From contig JAISNH010000048.1 of the NCBI GenBank assembly GCA_031276335.1, forward strand, positions 1-5,113: DNA of 5,113 nucleotides, in the 5' to 3' direction. How positions within the stretch are numbered: the stretch's first letter is position 1; every line of letters begins with the position of its first letter. The notes below the pieces were generated by a model. The model made no database searches and was not told where the DNA came from. It was given only the letters and a program-made list of their open reading frames with translations. Of this stretch, positions 1 to 5,113 are shown one piece after another. The DNA comes from Rickettsiales bacterium. GTDB lineage: Bacteria > Pseudomonadota > Alphaproteobacteria > Rs-D84 > CACZYB01. A program made the position numbers and the translations under genes.

Positions 1-1209
1 GGGCGCGCGTGGTCGAACCTCCTCGTCAACATCATCCTCGCCCTGAGGGAGAACAACGAAAAAGTGCGCGGCGCACACCCGGAGCAGATATACCACCTGA
101 GCGCGACCTACCTCCTGAAGTCGCTGGACGACAACGCGCTTTACACCGACCCGGTAACCGCCGAAAAGGACCGGGAGGGCTACAACTCCACCGGCGCGGG
201 CTTCACATACCGCCATGTCGAGGGCGGAATACAGGTCTTGAGCATAATCCGGAATTCGCCCGCATTCTTTTCCCCGCTTGCCGAAGGCGACGTCATCACG
301 CACATAAATTCGAAAAAGGTTGCGGAAATCACGCCGGAACTGCTGGAGGCGACGCTGATCAGCAACAACACCGCCATACTGCACTTCAACTATATCACCT
401 ATATAATGAACCAGCCGGCCGAGGCCTATATCCGGAAGGACAAGATAATCATGCCGTCCGTGACCGCGGATGCCTCCGTGCCCGGGATTCCGGTCGTCGC
501 AATCCGGGATTTCAGGCAAGGTGCCGCCAGGGAGCTGAAGGCCGCCATAGACGGGCTTGACCGCGCGTCCATGAAGGGGCTTGTCATCGACCTGCGCGCC
601 GCGACGGGCGGCGAATTTTCCGAGGCCATGGAGGCCGCGAACCTGTTCATCGACGGCGGCGAGCTTTTGAAAACGAAGCGGCACGACGGGCGCGGGGGCA
701 GCCTGTATTCCGCGAAGGAGGGCGACATGCTTTCCGGACTGCCCGTCGCCGTCATCGCCGACAATTCGACCAAGGGATACCCGGAGGCCTTCGCCTTCGC
801 CCTTGCCGAAAGGAAGCGCGCTGTGCTACTCGGGACGCCGACGTTCGGCATGGGCACGGTCGAGGAGACTTTCGACATCAACAAGAACCGCAAGGCTACG
901 TTTGCGACCTCGCTCGTGTTTTCACCGGAAGGCGCGGCGCTGAACGGGATCGGCGTGGCGCCGCTCGTGTGCCTGTCGAGCTTCAAGGCCACCGGGGATG
1001 CGGACAAATTCGTCCGAAACGCGAAGGCCGGCCGCTTCAAGGACAACCGCATGAAGCTCGCGGAGCCTACGAAGGACGACATCGAAACCCTCAGGAAGTC
1101 GTGCCCGGCCGTATATCCGACTATGGAAATGCAGGCCCTGCCGATCACGATCGCGGCGAAGATACTTGAGGACAAGGAAGCCTACGGCAAGCTCGCGGAT
1201 ATGATGTAG
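1..1209 (+). CDS. PDZ-S41 family protein (CtpA/Tsp-like), 5'-partial, probable pseudoprotease
   Basis: The frame is open from base 1 to the TAG at 1207-1209 (402 codons), so the true start lies left of the window; a GTG at 64 is probably internal, because the residues before it fit the family's N-terminal helix. In order I see a helical segment ending in LLKSLDDNALYTDP (38-51), a PDZ domain (about 62-131, with GAGF and AEGDVITHINSKKV), and an S41 core (about 160-325) with VVAIRDF (165-171), LVIDLRAATGGEF (194-206), TFGMGTVEE (281-289) and NGIGVAPLV (315-323). S41 proteases are periplasmic serine proteases that trim C-terminal ends and cell-wall hydrolases, using a Ser-Lys pair 25 residues apart (E. 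coli Tsp S430/K455; B. subtilis CtpB S309/K334). Aligned without gaps, those positions here are Gly259 and Met284, and CtpB Gln338 becomes Glu288. The fold therefore seems kept and the catalytic dyad lost. I infer a binding, scaffold or regulatory role. The family call is firm; the function is unknown. Confidence 0.86.
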   Translation, partial: GRAWSNLLVNIILALRENNEKVRGAHPEQIYHLSATYLLKSLDDNALYTDPVTAEKDREGYNSTGAGFTYRHVEGGIQVLSIIRNSPAFFSPLAEGDVITHINSKKVAEITPELLEATLISNNTAILHFNYITYIMNQPAEAYIRKDKIIMPSVTADASVPGIPVVAIRDFRQGAARELKAAIDGLDRASMKGLVIDLRAATGGEFSEAMEAANLFIDGGELLKTKRHDGRGGSLYSAKEGDMLSGLPVAVIADNSTKGYPEAFAFALAERKRAVLLGTPTFGMGTVEETFDINKNRKATFATSLVFSPEGAALNGIGVAPLVCLSSFKATGDADKFVRNAKAGRFKDNRMKLAEPTKDDIETLRKSCPAVYPTMEMQALPITIAAKILEDKEAYGKLADMM

Positions 1210-1212
1210 CCG

Positions 1213-1243
1213 TTTTCCCCTTGATAAAGCAGCAGAGGGAAAA
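1213..1243. other. Imperfect inverted repeat after the S41-like gene
   Basis: TTTTCCC (1213-1219) pairs exactly with GGGAAAA (1237-1243) across a 17-nt loop. It begins four bases after the S41-like stop codon. No T-run follows on the plus strand, so it is not a convincing intrinsic terminator. It may be a weak attenuator or mRNA 3'-end structure, or chance. Confidence 0.3.
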
Positions 1244-1256
1244 GCGGAATGTCCGC
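1244..1256. other. Small perfect hairpin upstream of the PH-domain gene
   Basis: GCGGA (1244-1248) and TCCGC (1252-1256) form a perfect 5-bp stem with a 3-nt loop. It abuts the preceding inverted repeat and lies 11 bases before the Shine-Dalgarno of the next gene. It could influence translation or mark an insertion edge, but a stem this short can arise by chance in GC-rich DNA. Confidence 0.3.
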
Positions 1257-1267
1257 CGGAGCACAAC

Positions 1268-1272
1268 AGGAG
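1268..1272 (+). promoter_or_regulatory. Strong Shine-Dalgarno of the PH-domain gene
   Basis: AGGAG sits 7 nt before the ATG at 1280. It is the clearest ribosome binding site in the window and fixes this start. I see no convincing -35/-10 pair in the 70-bp gap (a TTGATA at 1221-1226 has no matching -10), so transcription may read through from the S41-like gene. Confidence 0.75.
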
Positions 1273-1279
1273 AAGAGTC

Positions 1280-1723
1280 ATGAGCTATATTGAAAACAAC
1301 TTATCGCGTGGAGAAAAAATACTAGTCCGAGGAATGACGGCGGAATGGGTCTACGTCCCATGGTTGCTTATATTAGGATTGCTTAGTTTAATAATGCTGT
1401 TCGAAAATATAATTCTCTTTATTCCCATACCCATAGTTATGTCATTGATTTATTTACATTACATGAAAATAGAAATGGCCGTCACCAACAAACGGATTTT
1501 ACTGAAGTATGGCATCATATCCACCATGACAGGCGAAATAAAACTGGAAAAAATAGAAGGCGTAAATATAGAGCAAGGGGTTTTTGGAACTTTATTCGAC
1601 TATGGCACCATAATATTTTCCGGAACAGGGACCAATCAAGTTTATTGGATAGACGTAGACGAGCCGAAAAAAGTAAGAATTGCAATAGAAGATGCCCTCG
1701 ATGCCTATAAACGCAAAAAATAG
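1280..1723 (+). CDS. Membrane protein with bacterial PH domain (DUF304/YdbS-like)
   Basis: The protein has 147 residues. A short polar N-terminus is followed by two hydrophobic segments (about 24-41 and 44-61) that likely form a membrane hairpin. A single bacterial PH-like domain (bPH_2, formerly DUF304) follows, recognised from MAVTNKRILLKYGIIS (66-81) and EIKLEKIEGVNIEQGVFG (86-103), with DYGTIIFSGTGTNQ (107-120). A basic tail, YKRKK, ends the protein. Proteins of this family are inner-membrane proteins of mostly unknown function, with the PH domain usually cytoplasmic; I cannot assign a ligand or partner. It starts 70 bp after the S41-like gene on the same strand and ends before a terminator, so the two may share a transcript. 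By hand count the gene is about 37% G+C (164 of 443 bases) against about 65-70% in sampled neighbour stretches. It is rich in AAA, ATA and TTA codons, which suggests recent acquisition. Confidence 0.85.
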   Translation: MSYIENNLSRGEKILVRGMTAEWVYVPWLLILGLLSLIMLFENIILFIPIPIVMSLIYLHYMKIEMAVTNKRILLKYGIISTMTGEIKLEKIEGVNIEQGVFGTLFDYGTIIFSGTGTNQVYWIDVDEPKKVRIAIEDALDAYKRKK

Positions 1724-1746
1724 CCTATGGAAATAAATTGCATAAT

Positions 1747-1780
1747 CCGGCGGCCTCAGGAACAGAAGCGCCGGTTTTTT
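1747..1780 (+). terminator. Rho-independent terminator after the PH-domain gene
   Basis: CCGGCG (1747-1752) pairs with CGCCGG (1769-1774) and is followed directly by six T (1775-1780). The 16-nt loop is larger than typical. It lies 23 bp after the PH stop codon and 7 bp before the convergent addB stop codon. Read on the minus strand the same hairpin is followed by ATTATGCAATTT, which is not a clean T-run, so it should serve mainly the plus strand. Confidence 0.75.
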
Positions 1781-1787
1781 CAATAAA

Positions 1788-4733
1788 TTACCCCCGCCAT
1801 TCCTTCACGCGGGCGAGGTGGGTGTAGTCCGAATATTCCTCGATCGCGGCGCCGACCTTCGACGGATTTGGGCGCGACAGATACGGCGTGGACGGGTCGT
1901 CGAATTTCTTCACGGTTTCATAAAGCTTGCCGAGCGTGCGTTCGAGGAGCGTCTCCAGCCCGTCCTTTTCTCGGCTATAGACCGTCGCCTTGTCCTTGCC
2001 GAGCTCCAGGAAGCGCAGCTCCTCCACCACCCCCTTCACGCCCTTGAATCCGCCGCGCTCCAAAATCAGCGCCTCCAGCGGAAGCTGCGGCGCATAGCCC
2101 TCGCCTATCTCGCGCTTCGAGGGCGCCGTCCCGGTCTTGTAGTCCGAAACGACCGCGCCGCCGGATTTCAAAACATCTATGCGGTCGGCCTTCGCGCGCA
2201 AAATGAAGCCGTCCGAAATTTCAAGCGCGCCCTCGGCCTCGACATAAGTCGCGGAGATGAGGGCCTTCCGGCTTTCCTCGTAATCCACGAACCATTTCGC
2301 AATCGACTTGAATTTCGCGTACCAGAAATCGATTTTCGCGATCCCGGCGTACGGGGCGGCGTTCCTGAACATCGCCGCGACCAGGTCGGAATACGATGAA
2401 AACCCGGCTGTTTTGAACTGTTCCAGCGATTTGTGCACTATGTTGCCGAAATCGGCGGGGCCCGCCTCCCTCTCTATTTCATCCAGCTTTTTCAGCTTCA
2501 GGATACGCCCCGCGTATATGACGTAGGGGTCGCGGTACCATGCCTCGACATGCGTCGCCCACAGCTCGCGCGGGCGGGCGGCGACCGGCGGCCGTGGCGC
2601 GGGACGGGAGGCCTTTTCCACCCTCTCCGGCACATCCAGCCGGCGCGCGACATCCGTTACATAATCCGCGTATCCGGCATCCAGCGGCAGTCCCGAGATG
2701 CCGAGTATCGCATCCAGCTTCTGAAGCCAGCGGGAGGCGATTGTATTGACGCCCCCCTCCTTCAGCGCGCGCGTAATCACGACATTCGGCTTCGAGAAGA
2801 ACTCGGCGAAATCGTGCGACGACAAGCCGATCTTGCGCTCCGGCAGCGGCAGGCCGAAAGAAGAGCGCATGGGGCGCCCCATCCACGGATCGTCCGCGGC
2901 AACCGTCGGGAACGTCCCCTCGTTCAGCCCGGCCATGACGAACAGGTCGGCCTCAAGCAGCCGCGCCTCTATCGAATTCTCGATCGCCACGCGCGGATTC
3001 AAGGACGCGGTCGGCCGGACGGAAAGCCCGAAAAGCCAGCCGGAGATGAACCCCGCGTACGCTTCGGCCGGCATAGCCCCTATGCCGAGGGAGTCGCCCC
3101 TCAGCTTTTCAAGCGCGGAAAGAAGCTGCCCCAGCTCGGCGGCGACCTGCGAATCCATGTCGCCGGAGTACAGCAGATTTTCGGCAAAACCCGGCTGATT
3201 CCTATCATTCCGGACGAATCCCTCCACCATTTCCACATGCGCCCCGACCAGGTCGGCAAGGGGTATGCGGCCATCGGCGTAAAAATATTTCCCGAAGCCG
3301 CCGGAGATGGATTTCATGCGATCGAGGAGCCCTTCCAGCCCGCGGAAATCTATTTCCGCGCCCGAAGACTTCAGCTCCGCCAGCCGTGCCCGGATCCCCT
3401 CCATGCCCCGCATTTCGATCGAGCCGCGGAGGATGCGCCGCTCGAGCGAGCCGGCGAGCGCCTCCAGCTCCGCCTTGGCATATCCCGCATGCGTGTATTC
3501 GTGGCGGAGCAGCGCGAGCAGGGAGTATGGCGAAAAATCCTCCGTAACGGCGTTCAGCGCCACGAGCATATAGTTGCCCAAGTCCGTTTCGCTGCCCTGC
3601 ACGCCGCGGGAGTCGTCGGCCGCGATGTTCCAGCGCAAAAGCTCGCCCGCGACCGATTTCGCGAGCGAGCGCGACGGCGTGACCAGACGCACCGTTTGCC
3701 CACGCTCCACCGCGCCCCGCACCACTATCGAAAGGGCGCGCGCCTCCTCCCGCTCGTTTCTAAGCGTGATTATGGAGAGGCCGCGCATCGTGCCGGGCTG
3801 GAAATCCGGCAGGCGGCGATAATCGTAATCCATCGCGGAATCAAGCATTATACAGCTTGCGAGCCTTTCCCTTCCAGAGGCTAAACCCGGCTGATTCGCG
3901 GTATTTCCGTAATCCGGCAGGTCGGGGATCGAGGCGCGCGACAAACCCATTTTCGCAATCAGATTCCTAAGCCCGTACTGCGGATGATTCTGCCCGCACT
4001 TCGCCCAATCGCCTTCGCTCATCCAGCGGTCAAGCCCCGGCAGCACGACAAAGCCCTTTTCCATACCCGCGATGTCCGCGAGCAGGCGGGCGACGGGCAC
4101 CAGCGAGCCGGTGGAACCGGCGGCGATTACGCGCCCATGCGGCGGATATTTTCTCCACGCCTCCGCCTGGCGCCGGATAAGCGCGATTTTGCGCGCGACC
4201 GGATCCATGTATCCGCGCTCGGCCAAAATCGCCGGATAGGCATCGGCAACGATTTTCAAAAACTCAAGCGTCTGCCGCCAATATTCGGAATAACGCTCCG
4301 GCACCAGGCCGTCCAGCCGCCCGAAATCCAGCTCCTCCATTTCGACCGTGTCGATAAGGCGCGCAAGATCGCCGGCCAGACGGAAGGCCTGATCGTGACG
4401 CATGCCGGGCGATTTCCCGATTATAAGCTCGGCCAGCAGCAGGTTCCGTTCGACCGCCGGCATAGCGGGCGGCAGAGGGGCGTCCAGCGAACCCTCCCCC
4501 TCGTACTCCAGGAACGCGAAGCCGTCCTCGTCCATATCGCCCAGCGGCATGATCTTCGGAAGCAGCGCGGCTCCCCCGATGTCTGCGAACGCCTCCTTCA
4601 GCGCGCGGCATGCCCGGCGCGTCGGCAAAAGCACCAAATCCTCCGGCATCCCCTCCCCTCCGGTCGCGGCCATCCAGCGGGCGAGGCTTGCCAAAAACGG
4701 ACGAGAAAGTGGTATGTTGAAAACGTGCTTCAT
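1788..4733 (-). CDS. addB: Double-strand break repair protein AddB, alphaproteobacterial type
   Basis: This 981-residue protein reads as the AddB subunit of the AddAB helicase-nuclease, which resects double-strand breaks and responds to Chi before RecA loading. The N-terminus has the family block LVLLPTRRACRALKEAF (33-49) and LLPKIMPLGDMDEDGF (57-72). The middle has AGLNEGTFP, PWMGRPMR, GLPLPERKIGLSSHDF and ASRWLQKLDAI (about 597-682). The C-terminal PD-(D/E)XK nuclease domain has His767 (in GNIVHKSLEQF), Asp850 (ADRID), Asp864 and Lys866 (SDYKTG) and Gln883 (APQLPLEA), so the nuclease looks intact. No GxGKT/S Walker A is visible. B. subtilis AddB holds a 4Fe-4S cluster with four cysteines; here the first is Asp735 (RDPY) and the C-terminal tail has none, so no cluster is expected. 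An in-frame TAA lies 8 codons before the ATG at 4733 with no start between, which fixes the start, although no good Shine-Dalgarno precedes it. The gene downstream is the convergent PH gene, not addA. Confidence 0.93.
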   Translation of the reverse strand: MKHVFNIPLSRPFLASLARWMAATGGEGMPEDLVLLPTRRACRALKEAFADIGGAALLPKIMPLGDMDEDGFAFLEYEGEGSLDAPLPPAMPAVERNLLLAELIIGKSPGMRHDQAFRLAGDLARLIDTVEMEELDFGRLDGLVPERYSEYWRQTLEFLKIVADAYPAILAERGYMDPVARKIALIRRQAEAWRKYPPHGRVIAAGSTGSLVPVARLLADIAGMEKGFVVLPGLDRWMSEGDWAKCGQNHPQYGLRNLIAKMGLSRASIPDLPDYGNTANQPGLASGRERLASCIMLDSAMDYDYRRLPDFQPGTMRGLSIITLRNEREEARALSIVVRGAVERGQTVRLVTPSRSLAKSVAGELLRWNIAADDSRGVQGSETDLGNYMLVALNAVTEDFSPYSLLALLRHEYTHAGYAKAELEALAGSLERRILRGSIEMRGMEGIRARLAELKSSGAEIDFRGLEGLLDRMKSISGGFGKYFYADGRIPLADLVGAHVEMVEGFVRNDRNQPGFAENLLYSGDMDSQVAAELGQLLSALEKLRGDSLGIGAMPAEAYAGFISGWLFGLSVRPTASLNPRVAIENSIEARLLEADLFVMAGLNEGTFPTVAADDPWMGRPMRSSFGLPLPERKIGLSSHDFAEFFSKPNVVITRALKEGGVNTIASRWLQKLDAILGISGLPLDAGYADYVTDVARRLDVPERVEKASRPAPRPPVAARPRELWATHVEAWYRDPYVIYAGRILKLKKLDEIEREAGPADFGNIVHKSLEQFKTAGFSSYSDLVAAMFRNAAPYAGIAKIDFWYAKFKSIAKWFVDYEESRKALISATYVEAEGALEISDGFILRAKADRIDVLKSGGAVVSDYKTGTAPSKREIGEGYAPQLPLEALILERGGFKGVKGVVEELRFLELGKDKATVYSREKDGLETLLERTLGKLYETVKKFDDPSTPYLSRPNPSKVGAAIEEYSDYTHLARVKEWRG
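3187..3201 (-). repeat. 15-bp direct repeat inside addB, copy 1
   Basis: The plus strand reads AAACCCGGCTGATTC here and again at 3883-3897. Both encode Asn-Gln-Pro-Gly in AddB. The inner 10 bases (AGCCGGGTTT on the minus strand) occur twice more on the same strand, at 2400-2409 and 4738-4747. Confidence 0.5.
3883..3897 (-). repeat. 15-bp direct repeat inside addB, copy 2
   Basis: This is an exact match to 3187-3201, in the same orientation and the same reading frame of addB. It may be coincidence of an NQPG peptide with equal codons, or a copy of a short genomic motif. Confidence 0.5.
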
Positions 4734-4769
4734 GTCAAAACCCGGCTTGAACGTTTAATCCTGCATCCA

Positions 4770-4797
4770 ACGATACAACAACGGCGGCAGGAATCAA
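4770..4797 (-). promoter_or_regulatory. addB: Weak candidate addB promoter
   Basis: On the minus strand TTGATT (4797-4792) and TATCGT (4775-4770) are 16 bp apart, each matching four of six bases of the sigma-70 consensus. It lies between the putative cdsA terminator and the addB start. A promoter here is expected if the terminator works, but the match is weak and could be chance. Confidence 0.22.
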
Positions 4798-4800
4798 AGA

Positions 4801-4824
4801 TAAAAATCGCACGGCCGGCCGCGC
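4801..4824 (-). terminator. Probable rho-independent terminator after cdsA
   Basis: On the minus strand GCGCGG-CCGG-CCGTGC (4824-4809) forms a 6-bp stem, with one G-U pair and a 4-nt loop, followed by GATTTTTATC containing five T. It begins just after the cdsA stop codon. It would end the cdsA transcript and separate it from addB. The GGCCGGCC core is also a plain palindrome, so the call is moderate. Confidence 0.5.
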
Positions 4825-4825
4825 C

Positions 4826-5113
4826 CTACAAGCCCGTGTAGCCGATTTTCGTGAACGCGACGAGTAGCGCCAGCGCAGGCGCGACGAACAGCATGCTGTC
4901 GAAGCGGTCGAGCACCCCGCCGTGGCCGGGGATCATGCCGCTTGAATCCTTCACGCCGGCCAAGCGCTTCATCTTGCTTTCGACCAGGTCGCCGATCTCG
5001 GACAGGAGCGACAGGACGACGCTTGCCACCGCCCAAACGCATACGCTGGAGAAATCATCGCCGCCCAGGTTCCACAGCAAAACTATCTTGTACGCGGTGC
5101 CGGCGGCGAACGC
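4826..5113 (-). CDS. cdsA: Phosphatidate cytidylyltransferase (CdsA), C-terminal part
   Basis: The frame is open from the right edge to a TAG at 4828-4826, giving the last 95 codons; the start lies beyond the window, and a TTG at 5080 is probably internal. The enzyme makes CDP-diacylglycerol from phosphatidic acid and CTP in the inner membrane, the branch point to all major bacterial phospholipids. The visible part contains the full CDP-diglyceride synthetase signature (46-72 of the fragment): SKMKR, then KDSSGMIPGHGG, then VLDRFD. GDLVESK just before it is also typical. Hydrophobic segments at about 24-38 and 74-87 fit membrane helices of the multi-pass fold. In many Proteobacteria cdsA is followed by dxr and rseP; here it is followed by a probable terminator and addB. 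The family call is firm despite truncation. Confidence 0.93.
   Translation of the reverse strand, partial: AFAAGTAYKIVLLWNLGGDDFSSVCVWAVASVVLSLLSEIGDLVESKMKRLAGVKDSSGMIPGHGGVLDRFDSMLFVAPALALLVAFTKIGYTGL

Noticed and set aside
772..780. Ser256 or Lys258 (NSTKGYPE) as a shifted catalytic residue rescuing the S41 site
   Set aside because: The ungapped alignment anchored on the conserved Glu262 and on TFGMG puts Gly259 at the Ser position; using Ser256 would need a gap and would break the 25-residue spacing.
426..1175. A 249-codon open frame on the minus strand, antisense to the S41-like gene
   Set aside because: It is Ser/Ala/Pro-rich with no family motif, while the plus strand holds ordered PDZ and S41 blocks. 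It is a shadow frame.
1747..1780. The hairpin as a bidirectional terminator serving addB too
   Set aside because: On the minus strand it is followed by ATTATGCAATTT rather than a T-run, so support for the addB direction is poor.
1592..1783. A 63-codon minus-strand frame over the end of the PH gene
   Set aside because: It overlaps the terminator and the PH coding sequence antisense, with no supporting start signal or homology that I recognise.
2433..3884. A 483-codon open frame on the plus strand, antisense to addB
   Set aside because: It lies wholly within addB, is rich in Arg, His, Pro and Gln as GC-rich antisense frames are, and shows no recognisable domain. AddB motifs on the other strand account for the sequence.
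3984..4841. A 285-codon plus-strand frame running from addB across the leader into the cdsA end
   Set aside because: It crosses two real minus-strand genes and their gap and has no domain or ribosome binding site; the high GC content explains it.

Overview
The window looks like chromosomal DNA from an uncultured or poorly known alphaproteobacterium. The main evidence is the large minus-strand gene, which reads as the alphaproteobacterial type of AddB. Sampled stretches of the flanking genes are about 65-70% G+C by hand count. No rRNA, tRNA, CRISPR array or insertion sequence is visible.

Layout, left to right. Positions 1-1209 (+) hold the 3' part of a PDZ plus S41 (CtpA/Tsp-like) protein; the frame is open through the left edge. 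Its fold motifs are kept, but the positions of the catalytic Ser and Lys hold Gly and Met, so it looks like a pseudoprotease. A 70-bp gap with two small inverted repeats leads to 1280-1723 (+), a small two-helix membrane protein with a bacterial PH (DUF304/YdbS-like) domain. That gene is only about 37% G+C, a sharp compositional island. It ends at a rho-independent terminator (1747-1780). Positions 1788-4733 (-) are addB, convergent with the PH gene. After a 92-bp gap with a probable terminator comes the C-terminal 95 codons of cdsA (4826-5113, -), cut by the right edge.

The genes do not form one pathway. AddB is the recombination nuclease subunit that works with AddA, but addA is not next to it here. 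CdsA makes CDP-diacylglycerol for phospholipid synthesis; the dxr-rseP genes that usually follow it in Proteobacteria are absent. The two plus-strand genes are envelope-type proteins and may be co-transcribed, but their roles are unknown.

The observations most worth following are the dead S41 active site, the AT-rich PH-domain gene, the orphan position of addB, and a 10-bp motif (AGCCGGGTTT) that occurs four times on one strand in and just before addB. I did not find a clear new multi-gene system.
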